Shown: positions 37,053 through 46,020 of the stretch, one piece after another | How the letters are laid out: each line of letters starts with the position of its first letter | How positions within the stretch are numbered: position 1 is the stretch's first letter | Assembly (NCBI GenBank): GCA_947001705.1 | Contig: CAMQHT010000005.1 | Location: 1 to 64,000 of the forward strand | Length of the DNA: 64,000 nt | Reading direction: 5' to 3' | Origin: an uncultured Collinsella sp. | GTDB lineage: Bacteria; Actinomycetota; Coriobacteriia; Coriobacteriales; Coriobacteriaceae | The notes under the pieces: generated by a model | Databases searched by the model: none | What the model saw: only the letters and a program-made list of their open reading frames with translations | What the model was told of the DNA's origin: nothing | Program-made: the position numbers and the translations under genes

Positions 37053-37096
37053 TTGGGGACGTTCTTAAACGACTAGTCATTTAAGAACGTCCCCAA
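37053..37096. repeat. REP-like 17-bp palindrome
   Basis: Perfect arms TTGGGGACGTTCTTAAA / TTTAAGAACGTCCCCAA (37053-37069, 37080-37096) with a 10-nt loop, just upstream of the ATPase ribosome site. The GGGGAC start resembles REP sequences associated with TnpA-REP transposases. Confidence 0.75.
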
Positions 37097-37114
37097 TGAC
37101 TATGAAAGGTATCC

Positions 37115-38866
37115 ATGGAAACGATCATCAACGTCGACGATGTCTCGTTCTCCTATGGCACGCAGACCGAGCAGGCGCTCAGCCACATCTCGCTCAGCGT
37201 GAACAAGGGAGATTTCATCGGCATCATCGGGCCCTCGGGCGCCGGCAAGTCCACGCTTGCCGCCTGTCTGTCGGGCGCCGTGCCCCACCACTACACCGGC
37301 ACGTTCTTTGGGTCCGTCATGGTCGACGGCCACGACACCTGCGAAGTCTCGCTCACCGACGTGTCGCAAATCGTCGGCAGTGTGCTGCAGGATATCGACA
37401 CGCAGATGGTCGCTTCGGTCGTCGAGGACGAGATGCTCTTTGGCCTCGAGAACTTTGGCGTTCCCCACGACCAGATCGAGCAGCGCGTGAGCGAAACGCT
37501 CGAGACCGTCGGCATCAGCGACCTGCGCGACCGCGAGATCGCAACCCTCTCGGGCGGACAGAAGCAAAAGGTAGCCATCGCCGCCATCCTCGCCATGCGC
37601 CCGCGCGTCTTGGTTCTCGACGAGCCCACCGCGGCACTCGACCCCGCCAGCTCCACGTTGGTCTTCGAGACGCTGCGTGAGGCAAACCGCGCACTTGGAA
37701 TCACCATCGTCGTCGTTGAGCAAAAGGTCGCCCTGCTCTCGGAGTACTGCAACCGCGTGCTCGTGCTCAACCATGGCGAAATCGCGCTGCAGGGCGAGCC
37801 ACACGAGGTCTTCGCACATACCGACGAGCTCCGTGCCATCGGCGTCGACTGCCCTCGCGTCACGCGTATCTTCAATAGCCTCGAGGCCGATGGTCTGGTA
37901 AGCGGTACCCCTTGCTTGGATGTCGATGAGGCCGAACGCCTGATTTCGGGCATCGTCGACCCCGCACACGCAGCCATCGAAGCCCAGGCGCCCACCGGTT
38001 CCCCGCATGCACCGTCGTTGCGTCCTCATGCCAAGGACGCCGAACCCGTGCTCACCTTCGACCATGTTGAGTTTGCCTATCCCAATGGCGGCGCCGCCGT
38101 ACACGACCTTAGCCTGACGCTCTATCCTGGCGAGCTCGTGGGCATCGTCGGCCAGAACGGTGCCGGCAAGACCACGCTCACCAAGCTGCTCACGGGCCTG
38201 CTTAAGCCCGCCTCGGGCAGCGTGCGCGTTACGGGCCTGGATACTGCTGCGGTCCCCACGAGCCGTATCGCCCGCGAGGTCGCAACGCTCTTCCAAAACC
38301 CCGACCGCCAGATCTGCAAGGACACCGTGCTCGACGAGGTCGCCTTTGGCCTGGAGCTTGCCGGCATCGACCGCACCGAGGCTCTGCGTCGTGCTCAACT
38401 CGTCATCGACCGCTTTGGCCTGCCTGCCGACGAGGCGCCCTTCTCGCTGTCGCGCGGCCAGCGCCAGATGGTGGCACTCGCCTCCGTCGTGGTCGTAGAG
38501 CCCAAAATCGTCGTGCTCGACGAGCCCACGAGCGGCCTTGACTACCGCGAGTGCATGACCGTCATGGAAACCGTGCGTACCATGGCCGAGCGCGGCTGCG
38601 CCGTAATCATGGTCTGCCACGACATGGAAGTCGTCTCCGACTTTGCCGAGCGCATTGTGGTAATGGCCGACGGCTGCATCCTCGACCGCGGCCGCACGCA
38701 CGAGCTATTCTCGAACATCGATCTCATGCGGCGTGCCTACGTGGAGCCTCCCCAGGTTATTGAACTCTCGCGCCGTCTGGCATCTTCCGTCTCGCCCGCT
38801 TTTGCGCAGGTGAGCGAGGTCACCGATGTCGTTCGAATTGCCAAGGAGATGGTCCACCGTGGTTAA
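37115..38866 (+). CDS. ECF transporter fused double ATPase
   Basis: 583 residues with two ABC ATPase domains in one chain. Domain 1 (residues about 1-235): Walker A GPSGAGKSTLA, signature LSGGQKQKVAIA, Walker B VLVLDEPTAALD. Domain 2 (about 305-560): Walker A GQNGAGKTTLTK, signature-like SLSRGQRQMVALA, Walker B IVVLDEPTSGLD. Equivalent to EcfA1-EcfA2 joined. It powers import with the T subunit, whose gene overlaps its 3' end. The second signature has SLSRGQ rather than LSGGQ. Confidence 0.95.
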   Translation: METIINVDDVSFSYGTQTEQALSHISLSVNKGDFIGIIGPSGAGKSTLAACLSGAVPHHYTGTFFGSVMVDGHDTCEVSLTDVSQIVGSVLQDIDTQMVASVVEDEMLFGLENFGVPHDQIEQRVSETLETVGISDLRDREIATLSGGQKQKVAIAAILAMRPRVLVLDEPTAALDPASSTLVFETLREANRALGITIVVVEQKVALLSEYCNRVLVLNHGEIALQGEPHEVFAHTDELRAIGVDCPRVTRIFNSLEADGLVSGTPCLDVDEAERLISGIVDPAHAAIEAQAPTGSPHAPSLRPHAKDAEPVLTFDHVEFAYPNGGAAVHDLSLTLYPGELVGIVGQNGAGKTTLTKLLTGLLKPASGSVRVTGLDTAAVPTSRIAREVATLFQNPDRQICKDTVLDEVAFGLELAGIDRTEALRRAQLVIDRFGLPADEAPFSLSRGQRQMVALASVVVVEPKIVVLDEPTSGLDYRECMTVMETVRTMAERGCAVIMVCHDMEVVSDFAERIVVMADGCILDRGRTHELFSNIDLMRRAYVEPPQVIELSRRLASSVSPAFAQVSEVTDVVRIAKEMVHRG

Positions 38867-39605
38867 CGTCATCGACTACATGCCGGGCGATACGCTGCTG
38901 CATCGCCTGAATCCCGTCGTCAAACTGGGCCTCGCCGCCGCCATCATCGTCGGCATCTTCTTGTCCGACACCTATGTGGCGCTGCTGGGCTTTTTGGCAC
39001 TCACCCTTGCGCTGGGTGCCTATGCCGGCGTCGTCGACCGTCTGTTCTCGCTGCTCAAGTTGCTGATTCCGCTCGCGCTTATCATGCTGGTGCTCCAGCT
39101 GGCCTTTATGCGCGATGGCAACGTGGTGTGGGGCTTTATCACCGACACGGGTCTCATCACAGGATCGAAGGCCTGTCTGCGCCTGCTGGGTGTGGCGTTA
39201 CCGCTCATCCTCATGCTCATGGTGACCAAGCTCAACGACCTTGCCAACGCCTGCGTCGAGGTGCTGCACGTGCCGTATCGCTATGCCTTCACCTTTACCA
39301 CGGCGCTGCGCTTTGTGCCGGTGTTTGGTCAGGAGATGAACGCCATCATGGAGGCGCAGACCGCACGCGGCGTCGAATACGACACCAAGAACCCCATCAA
39401 GAAGCTTAAGCTCATGCTGCCACTGTGTGTGCCACTGCTCATCTCGAGCGTGGGCAAGACCGATGCCACAGCCTTGGCGGCAGAACAGCGCGGCTTCTAT
39501 CTGCGTACGCGCGCCAGCTCGTACAAGCGCTACCCCATCAAGGGCCTGGACATCGCCGTGCTCATCGTCAGCATCGCCCTCATCGCCATCGGCTTCCTGT
39601 TCTAG
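38859..39605 (+). CDS. ECF transporter T component
   Basis: 248 residues, polytopic (CbiQ/EcfT family). The N terminus IDYMPGDTLLHRLNPVVKLG and the cytoplasmic coupling segments, including AQTARGVEYDTKNPIKKLK with its ARG motif, are typical. The chosen start, GTG at 38859, overlaps the ATPase stop by 8 bp with GGAG upstream; ATG at 38880 is an alternative. It completes an S-A-A-T operon dedicated to one substrate, consistent with a group I ECF layout. Confidence 0.92.
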   Translation: MVNVIDYMPGDTLLHRLNPVVKLGLAAAIIVGIFLSDTYVALLGFLALTLALGAYAGVVDRLFSLLKLLIPLALIMLVLQLAFMRDGNVVWGFITDTGLITGSKACLRLLGVALPLILMLMVTKLNDLANACVEVLHVPYRYAFTFTTALRFVPVFGQEMNAIMEAQTARGVEYDTKNPIKKLKLMLPLCVPLLISSVGKTDATALAAEQRGFYLRTRASSYKRYPIKGLDIAVLIVSIALIAIGFLF

Positions 39606-39634
39606 TTCACCACCGACAGCATCCGCCCAACGCA

Positions 39635-39671
39635 AAAGGCCTCGGCTCGCACCAAACGAGCCGAGGCCTTT
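39635..39671. terminator. Bidirectional terminator between the ECF operon and racemase
   Basis: Perfect 15-bp arms AAAGGCCTCGGCTCG / CGAGCCGAGGCCTTT around 7 nt. Confidence 0.9.
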
Positions 39672-39692
39672 ACTGTTTCACCAGATAAAACC

Positions 39693-39712
39693 TACCAAAA
39701 TTAACCTGTCCC
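39693..39712 (-). repeat. REP-like motif, copy 2 (degenerate)
   Basis: Minus strand GGGACAGGTTAATTTTGG; related to the motif at 5211-5228, 55861-55883 and 57074-57096. Confidence 0.45.
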
Positions 39713-39730
39713 TTTTTGACAGGTCGGAAG

Positions 39731-40477
39731 CTAGAGGCGGTAGGGAGCGCCGCTACGGATGATGGATTCACGCACCAGGACATCCATGGCGTCGAGGGTG
39801 ATCTCGGGAATCTCTCGGTACTTTTGCAACACCGAGAGCTCGGTGCAGGCCAGAATGACGCGGTCGCAGCCGCTACGGGCGAACTCCCACATCACGCGGT
39901 CGAACTTATCCATATCGGGCTCACGTCCGGCCTTCACATCATCGTAGATAAGCGACATCACATCGTTCTGACGTTTCTCGCTGGGATAGACGACCTCAAC
40001 ACCCGCAGCCTTACATTCGCGGCCGTAGACACCCGCGCCCACGGTTCCGTCGGTGCCCATGATGCCAATCTTGTGCACCGGCTCGGCCGGCATACTCAGG
40101 TTGGGGTCGAACTCGCACTCCCCCATCACCGCACCGGCCAGAGCATAGCGCACCGACTCACGCGGCATGTGGATAATCGGCACCTTCGTAAACGACTGGA
40201 TCTGGTCGTAGAAGTAGTGCGACGTGTTGCAGGGAATGGCAATGTGCGCACAGCCCAGCGACTCGAGTGCCTGGGCACACTCTTTCATGGTCGCCAGCAG
40301 CTTGGCATGCTCGCCGGTCTTAATGGCCAACGTGCGGTCGGGCATGGTCGACTTGGAGAGCACCACCATGTCGATATGTTCCTGATCGCAGGCAGCAGCC
40401 GTATGACGCACCACCTGGTCGTAGTAATACGACGTGGCCTCGGCGCCCATGCCGCCGATAACTCCCAGCTTTTCCAT
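39731..40477 (-). CDS. Aspartate/glutamate racemase family protein
   Basis: 248 residues. The two catalytic cysteines of this cofactor-free family are in IAIPCNTSHYFYD and VILACTELSVLQ, and the start MEKLGVIGGMGAEATSYYYD is typical of aspartate racemases. GGAGG precedes the ATG at 40477; the longer frame has no site. It lies 84 nt after an ATP-grasp ligase on the same strand. In Enterococcus faecium an aspartate racemase and a D-aspartate ligase work together on the peptidoglycan cross-bridge, and I infer the same here. Confidence 0.9.
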   Translation of the reverse strand: MEKLGVIGGMGAEATSYYYDQVVRHTAAACDQEHIDMVVLSKSTMPDRTLAIKTGEHAKLLATMKECAQALESLGCAHIAIPCNTSHYFYDQIQSFTKVPIIHMPRESVRYALAGAVMGECEFDPNLSMPAEPVHKIGIMGTDGTVGAGVYGRECKAAGVEVVYPSEKRQNDVMSLIYDDVKAGREPDMDKFDRVMWEFARSGCDRVILACTELSVLQKYREIPEITLDAMDVLVRESIIRSGAPYRL

Positions 40478-40561
40478 CGCCGCCTCCTTGATGACGCTTG
40501 CGCAATTGCGCGTATCATACCCGCGCCCGCCCGATGCAAACCGGACGGGCGCCGCGCTCAT

Positions 40562-41818
40562 CTACTTGTAATACGTCTTGAACAGCTTAAAGTGGCGCAG
40601 CTTGGTGTGCCACATGCGCAGCCAGCGGTTAAAGACAAAGTCGCCCTTCATAAACGAAGGGTCGGCGCCCTTGCCTTCCTTGTCCAGGCGATGCACCTTA
40701 GCGCGCAGCTCGGGATCCTTGACGTACTTGTCGACGACGCCCATGGGGACGACCATCCACAGGGCCTCGTCCTGAGCCGTCACAAACTCCGGCTCAAACG
40801 GACGGTTGAACACATACTCGTCCACCACATACTTGGCAACGTTAAAGCCGCTGTTGGTAACGTAGTAGTTGCTGCGGCCCTGGCGCGTGTTGAAATCGAA
40901 GAACTTAAACGAGCCGTCGCGCTCGTCGTACTTAACGTCAAAGTTGGAATAGCCCACAAAGTGAAGGTCCTCGAGCAACTTGCGCACGCCGCCCATGAGC
41001 TCGTCGTTGGGCTCGGTAATGATACAGGCATGGTTGCCGACACCGTGGGGCTGATGCTCCTCGAGCAGCACATGGCCCAGGCACATCATGCGCACCTTGC
41101 CGTTGCGGTCGGAATAGCTGGTGAGCACGCGCATGTACTCGTCGTTGCCGGGCACGCGATCCTGCAAGATCAGGTCGTCGGTGTAGCCGCTGGCATACGA
41201 ATCGCGAATGACCTGTTCCAGCTCGGCGCGGTCGGCAATCTCATAGGCCTTCTTCTGGCCCTCGAACTCATGCTGCCACCACATGATGCCGTCAGAAGGC
41301 TTCAGAATCATCGGGTAAGGAAAATCGATCTGGTCGAGCACTTCGGCAGGCGCCTCACCCTGGGCATTAAGCATCGCCTTGGTAAAGGTAAACGTGTGCG
41401 GATAGGGCACGCCATGCTTCTCGCACAGCTCGTAGAAGATCTCCTTCTTCTGGCACTGCTCGAGCATGCTGTAGGGCGCGTAGGGAGCGACGATGTTATC
41501 CGCCAGCTCATGAGCATCCTTGGCTTGAGCCACGAGAGCGACATAGTTATCGCCACAGCCCACAAGGACAATCGTCTTGTCGGCATGCGCTTGGGCAATG
41601 CTGTTGACGGTTTTGAGCATCACGGGCATGGTGTCGATATCCACGTTGGGCGTGTAGTCGATAATCTGGCTGCGGTACGCGGGACCCGTCTGATACTTGC
41701 CAAAGACCAGACTCTTGACCTGGTACTCCTCGTAGAAGGCGCGCGCCACCGAATAGGCGTTGATGTCGCCACCGAGCAGCACGGGAATGAACTCGCGCTC
41801 TGTAAATTGCAATGCCAT
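40562..41818 (-). CDS. ATP-grasp ligase, candidate D-aspartate ligase
   Basis: 418 residues with an ATP-grasp fold. Features are the N-terminal FIPVLLGGDINAYSVARAFYEEY, the lysine-bearing DFPYPMILKPSDGIMWW and metal-binding FKFFDFNTRQGRSNYY. Length and neighbour match the Asl_fm type D-aspartate ligases, which attach D-Asp to the third residue of the stem peptide. Collinsella is reported, from memory, to have an A4-beta ornithine/aspartate wall, which would fit. Other carboxylate-amine ligase roles remain possible. Confidence 0.85.
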   Translation of the reverse strand: MALQFTEREFIPVLLGGDINAYSVARAFYEEYQVKSLVFGKYQTGPAYRSQIIDYTPNVDIDTMPVMLKTVNSIAQAHADKTIVLVGCGDNYVALVAQAKDAHELADNIVAPYAPYSMLEQCQKKEIFYELCEKHGVPYPHTFTFTKAMLNAQGEAPAEVLDQIDFPYPMILKPSDGIMWWQHEFEGQKKAYEIADRAELEQVIRDSYASGYTDDLILQDRVPGNDEYMRVLTSYSDRNGKVRMMCLGHVLLEEHQPHGVGNHACIITEPNDELMGGVRKLLEDLHFVGYSNFDVKYDERDGSFKFFDFNTRQGRSNYYVTNSGFNVAKYVVDEYVFNRPFEPEFVTAQDEALWMVVPMGVVDKYVKDPELRAKVHRLDKEGKGADPSFMKGDFVFNRWLRMWHTKLRHFKLFKTYYK

Positions 41819-42052
41819 GGAAACTTCCTATCATGAACTGCCCACACAACGGGCGGTTTTTGCGCAGCTGGATTATTCTAGCGTGCCAAGCCGCCGGCGC
41901 CCAAAGCTCCACCGTATCTATGGCAATCGACGTAATCGTCCAGCACGAAGGCCAGCACGAAGACGGCGCTCGCCGTTGTATGACAATGGGCAATGAACCT
42001 ACCATTGTTGTAGGATTCAGTGTATTGACATCTTCGAGCGAAAGGCGCACAC

Positions 42053-42685
42053 GTGCCCCAAGACCATCCGACCGATAATCCCATCCTCAATGCCGCGAGG
42101 CGCGAGCTGGCAGAACGTGCGAAAGCGACCGCTCCCCTGTGCACGGCAAACGACGCCTACAACGGACCCGCCCGCATTGTCTCGATCAACACGTCGGCAC
42201 ACAAGGGCACGCGCAAGTCGCCCGTCGCCGACGGGCACGACACCGTTATAGAGCAATTTGGCCTCGCCTCTGATGCGCACGCCGGGCATTGGCACCGCCA
42301 GGTTTCCTTTTTAGCTGCAGAGTCTATCCAGACGGCGCAGGCGCGCGGGCTCGATGTGCACGAGGGCGACTTTGGCGAGAACTTCACAACCCGGGGCATC
42401 AACCTGCTCTCGCTCCCCTTGGGCACACAGCTCAAGCTTGGCAGCGAGGTGCTTGTCGAAATCAGCCAAATCGGCAAGGTCTGCCACACACGCTGTGCCA
42501 TCTACTATCTCGCCGGCGACTGCATCTTTCCCCACGAGGGCGTTTTTGGCGTGGTACTAAAGGGCGGAGAGGTCTACGCCGGCGACGATATCCAGGTAAT
42601 CAAACTCGGCGACGGCACCTGTTCGTTCACCCCCGCCGAGGCCCTCGAAGAGATTGAGCAGGCTCGCCAGAAGGGCACGCTGTAG
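42053..42685 (+). CDS. MOSC domain protein
   Basis: 210 residues. MOSC domain as in YiiM and the C terminus of molybdenum cofactor sulfurases. Landmarks are the N-terminal GPARIVSINTS, GHWHRQVSFLAAESI and GDFGENFTTRGIN, and the conserved Cys in GKVCHTRCAIYY. It is thought to handle sulfur or molybdenum-cofactor-linked groups; its partner is not in the window. GTG start with GAAAGG upstream. Alone on the plus strand between divergent and co-directional genes. Confidence 0.9.
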   Translation: MPQDHPTDNPILNAARRELAERAKATAPLCTANDAYNGPARIVSINTSAHKGTRKSPVADGHDTVIEQFGLASDAHAGHWHRQVSFLAAESIQTAQARGLDVHEGDFGENFTTRGINLLSLPLGTQLKLGSEVLVEISQIGKVCHTRCAIYYLAGDCIFPHEGVFGVVLKGGEVYAGDDIQVIKLGDGTCSFTPAEALEEIEQARQKGTL

Positions 42686-42755
42686 TTATAAAACCCCACG
42701 TTGAGATGGCTTTTACAGCCCAAAACTCCTCTCAAACAGAGCTCTGTAACGTTAA

Positions 42756-42849
42756 AGTTGAACTCTATGGTTTCTCAACAATTCATCATAACTGCAGGTC
42801 AAAGCCAAAGCATCAAGTTCAACTTGACCCTTTAGAACCTTTAAGGTTC
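42756..42849 (+). promoter_or_regulatory. Palindrome cluster upstream of the coiled-coil protein
   Basis: Three related palindromes precede the gene at 42920: AGTTGAACT (42756-42764), TCAAGTTCAACTTGA (42813-42827) and GAACCTTTAAGGTTC (42835-42849). TTGAAC/GTTCAA words recur on both strands. A -10-like TAGAAT is at 42872-42877. These look like operator half-sites, possibly for an unknown regulator. Confidence 0.5.
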
Positions 42850-42919
42850 AAGTTGAGGTCGAAAGCAGTAGTAGAATACCTTTCGAACTATAACCTACGA
42901 TTGATTGCAGAGGGACTGG

Positions 42920-44050
42920 ATGCAGCATTCGAACCATCGCACCGCAGCGCTCATCGCGTCGAAGCCGGCTCGTATCATCACGAGCGCCGCGCTTGCCGTT
43001 ACACTGACGGCCGCGCCGATGCTCTCCCCCGTCGCAGCCTATGCCGCCTCGCAGGCAACGCAGGATCAGCTTTCCGCTGCCCAGCAGAAAATCGAAACCG
43101 CCACGAGTGCCTACAACGAAGCCCGCACCAAGCTCGAGGATCTGCAGAAGCAAATCGACACTAACGAGGCAAGCATCGAGAAGATCGAAGCCGAACTTCC
43201 CGATCAACAGGCCAAGGCGAGCTCCGCCATGCGCGATCTGTATAAGTACCAGAAGGGCACCAACCCCATCGTGAGCTTCCTGGTCAACGCGCAGAGCCTG
43301 GGCGAGTTCATCACCACCTGCAAGTACACCAACCAGATCACGAGCTCGAGCGTCGACGAGATCGAAGAGCTCAACAAGATGCAGACCGAACTCGAGCAGA
43401 ACAAGACCGAGCTCGAGCAGGCCAAGTCCCAACTCGAGACCGAGCAGAAAACCGCCGAGGACGCACTGGCACAGGCCCAGCAGCTTCGCAGCGAAGCCCA
43501 GGCAAAGGCCGAGCAGGAGAATGCCGCCGAGCTGGCCAAGCTCGAGGCCGACAAGGCCGCTGCCGCCGAGAAGCTCTCGGGCGAGGGCGTGAGCGGCAAC
43601 AACTCCAACAGCCAGGCCAATAACGCCAACACCACTATCGACACCACGGTGAACAACTCCAATACCGGCAACTCCGATTACGACTCGTTTATCAACGAGT
43701 GGACGAGTCGCATCGACAACTACCTCGCCGGCTCCCCCATGGCAGGCCAGGGTTACAACTTTGCCGTGGCAGCCTGGAACACCGGTGTTGACCCTCGCTG
43801 GTCTCCCGCCATCGCCTGCATCGAGAGCAGCAAGGGCCTCTATTGTGCCGGCTCCTATAACGCCTGGGGCTGGAGCGCCCGCGGCGGCTGGCGGAGCTTT
43901 GGTAGCTGGAGCGAGGGCGTCTCTGCCCACGTTGCCTACCTGGGCGCCAACTATGGCTCCACGCTTACCCCGGCAGCCGCCAAAAAGTACTGCCCGCCCA
44001 CGTGGCAGGACTGGTACAACAAGGTTGCAACCCAGATGAACCGCATCTAA
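42920..44050 (+). CDS. Secreted coiled-coil cell-wall protein with lysozyme-like C terminus
   Basis: 376 residues. Signal peptide ending near AYAASQ (residues 1-36). A long coiled coil (about 40-215) resembles PcsB/CwlO-type N-terminal domains, followed by an Asn/Ser/Thr-rich linker. The C-terminal domain (about 255-376) contains WSPAIACIESSKGLYC and NAWGWSARGGWRSFGSW, resembling glucosaminidase or lytic-transglycosylase-like folds with a Glu in the first motif. Probably a division-linked peptidoglycan hydrolase. ATG at 42920 has AGAGGGA upstream. Confidence 0.87.
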   Translation: MQHSNHRTAALIASKPARIITSAALAVTLTAAPMLSPVAAYAASQATQDQLSAAQQKIETATSAYNEARTKLEDLQKQIDTNEASIEKIEAELPDQQAKASSAMRDLYKYQKGTNPIVSFLVNAQSLGEFITTCKYTNQITSSSVDEIEELNKMQTELEQNKTELEQAKSQLETEQKTAEDALAQAQQLRSEAQAKAEQENAAELAKLEADKAAAAEKLSGEGVSGNNSNSQANNANTTIDTTVNNSNTGNSDYDSFINEWTSRIDNYLAGSPMAGQGYNFAVAAWNTGVDPRWSPAIACIESSKGLYCAGSYNAWGWSARGGWRSFGSWSEGVSAHVAYLGANYGSTLTPAAAKKYCPPTWQDWYNKVATQMNRI

Positions 44051-44060
44051 GCGCAACTGC

Positions 44061-44089
44061 AAAGGGCCCCAATGGGGCCCTTTTCTTTT
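44061..44089 (+). terminator. Intrinsic terminator of the coiled-coil protein gene
   Basis: AAAGGGCCCC-AAT-GGGGCCCTTT followed by TCTTTT. It overlaps the stop region of the convergent kinase gene. Confidence 0.9.
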
Positions 44090-45467
44090 AGGTAGCGGAG
44101 GTATCGACGACGCCGGTCGCATTGGCAACCGCGACTATGACGATCATGCATAGGAGCAGCACACCCAATGCCTTGAGCCAGAGTTTCGCGAGTTTCTTGC
44201 CGCGATAGCTGTCGAGCAGTGCGAATCGCCGACGAAGACGGCGCTTATCGAGCAGCACAAAATGCATAAGCACCATAAGGCCATCAACAAAGAAAAAATA
44301 CTCGATTATGAGAAACCACGTCGGGTAGCTTTGGTTTGCTCCCGTGGGGTGAAAGACGGCAAAGTGACTTCCGGCAAAGAACACAAGTAGGGAGAAGCAG
44401 ACAAGCGTATTCCAAATGCGCCCCAGAGACTCCGGAACGCGAGAGAGCAGACCACATGCAGCGGAGGCGGCAGGCCTAGGAAGCCCTGCGGGGTTCTGGA
44501 GCCCCTGGAGCATCAACACCGTCTCCGAGGCCGGAGTACGGACAGGCGCAGGCGCAGGAGGCCGCACGGGGCGGCTCAGATCGTATGCCGTGCGCGTCGC
44601 CCGTCCCAACGCTTCCGCACTCGCAAAACGCTTGGCCGGGTCGAGCGCCATCGACATGCAGACGACATCGGCAAGTGGGGTGGGAATGCCACGCGCCTCG
44701 CATTGCTCGCGCATGTCGAGCCCTGGTTTAGGGTCGACTCCCGTCAAGCAGAAGAACAACAGGGCGCCCAGTGCGTAGACGTCGCTGGGCACGCTCGTCT
44801 GCCCAAACCCATACTGCTCGGGTGGCGCATAGGGTCGCGTGCCGAACTTGACGGTGTCTGCATCGGCGCCATCGCGCCACACGCGCGCGATCCCCAAGTC
44901 AATAATCACCAGCGACGAAAACGTCAGGCCGTCATCAGGCGTATAGTTGGCACCTGTCACGATGATATTCGACGGCTTGAGGTCGCGATGGATCACCGGC
45001 GCCGACGTCTCCCCCGCCATTGCAAAACCGGCGTGGAGCTCGCCCACGGCATCGCATAGGGCAGGATACAATTCACGCGCATAATCGGGGGTAGCCCCCA
45101 GACGGTCCACCAGCGCCCCGAGCGTCTCCCCTTCGATGTATTCCATAACCACGTTGAGCTCGTCGCCCACACGACGACAATCGACGATTCTGGGCAGGTG
45201 CTCAAAACGCCTGCCTGCCCGCTGAGCGGCAAGCAGACGCTCGTATGCCCCGCCGATTTGAGCCGAGGCATCGATGCGCTTACGGACAAAGGGGCCGAGC
45301 GAACCACCACCGGTTCCTTCAAAGTACACGAGCTCGGTTGTTTCAACGGACGAGCGCTTAAGTACACGCTCCACGCGATAGCTGTCGTCGCGATCGAGCG
45401 ACGCCAGGTGCTCGGCAAGCGCTGCGGTCAGCTCGTCATCGAAATATGTTGGGGTCTGAGTATCCAT
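44088..45467 (-). CDS. Membrane-anchored Ser/Thr protein kinase
   Basis: 459 residues. Hanks-type kinase: catalytic loop VIHRDLKPSNIIV, a DLG in place of DFG (VIIDLGIARVW), activation segment GTRPYAPPEQYGFG and a Lys candidate in FVRKRID. A juxtamembrane linker is followed by two transmembrane segments and a short basic loop. There are no PASTA repeats, so it is unlike PknB. Start uncertain: ATG 45467 has GGAGG only 2 nt away. Preceded by an HTH gene on the same strand, 98 nt upstream. Confidence 0.92.
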   Translation of the reverse strand: MDTQTPTYFDDELTAALAEHLASLDRDDSYRVERVLKRSSVETTELVYFEGTGGGSLGPFVRKRIDASAQIGGAYERLLAAQRAGRRFEHLPRIVDCRRVGDELNVVMEYIEGETLGALVDRLGATPDYARELYPALCDAVGELHAGFAMAGETSAPVIHRDLKPSNIIVTGANYTPDDGLTFSSLVIIDLGIARVWRDGADADTVKFGTRPYAPPEQYGFGQTSVPSDVYALGALLFFCLTGVDPKPGLDMREQCEARGIPTPLADVVCMSMALDPAKRFASAEALGRATRTAYDLSRPVRPPAPAPVRTPASETVLMLQGLQNPAGLPRPAASAACGLLSRVPESLGRIWNTLVCFSLLVFFAGSHFAVFHPTGANQSYPTWFLIIEYFFFVDGLMVLMHFVLLDKRRLRRRFALLDSYRGKKLAKLWLKALGVLLLCMIVIVAVANATGVVDTSAT

Positions 45468-45565
45468 AGCCTCCATCATAGCGCAGGGCGCAGACGCTCC
45501 ATGGCATCCGCGCCCCGTTCGTTTGCATCCTTGTTCGGCAGCTCCGCCGGCTCAGATATCAGCCG

Positions 45566-45988
45566 CTAACTCACCGTTTCCTCGCCAAAGCGATACAGCT
45601 CTTCATTGACCTTTTGGAGGCTACACCCGCGATCGATGCAAAAGATGATAATCGCATCACGGCGATCCTTGCAGTTAAGGACGCTTACCCCGGCAGCCGT
45701 CAGTGCACGGTTGGCCTCTTTGAGCGTCAGCGCCATCGCAAAGGCAATCTGCAGCACCTTATTGCGACTCGGGTGACGCGCACCGGTAAAGATCTGATAG
45801 CCAAAGGTCTCATTGAGATCGGCCATACGAACCACGCGCGAGCGCTCCAAGCCCTTTTCCTGCAGCAGCTGCTTCAGGTAGTCCGAAAGCGACGGGGCGG
45901 CAAAGTCGTGCTCCCTGATATAGCCATCGATGTTCGGCGCATCGAGAAGCTCATTGAGCAACTCTTCGGTCAGCTTTTTATCGGGCAT
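45566..45988 (-). CDS. HTH-type protein upstream of the kinase
   Basis: 140 residues. The central region SLSDYLKQLLQEKGLERSRV, VRMADLNETFGYQIFTG, then RNKVLQIAFAMALTLKEANRAL, looks like a Cro/CI-type helix-turn-helix without strong positive residues in the recognition helix. The tail contains two cysteines. Gene pairs of this kind with a kinase are common in gut Actinobacteria and Firmicutes (from memory). It could be a kinase substrate or adaptor rather than a DNA-binding repressor. Confidence 0.78.
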   Translation of the reverse strand: MPDKKLTEELLNELLDAPNIDGYIREHDFAAPSLSDYLKQLLQEKGLERSRVVRMADLNETFGYQIFTGARHPSRNKVLQIAFAMALTLKEANRALTAAGVSVLNCKDRRDAIIIFCIDRGCSLQKVNEELYRFGEETVS

Positions 45989-46020
45989 ACGACTTCACCT
46001 CCCCCAGTGCATGCAACATG

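Noticed and set aside
39716..41836. 706-codon plus-strand open frame
   Set aside because: It lies antisense to the ATP-grasp ligase and racemase, has His/Ala/Val-rich low-information composition, and no family motif.
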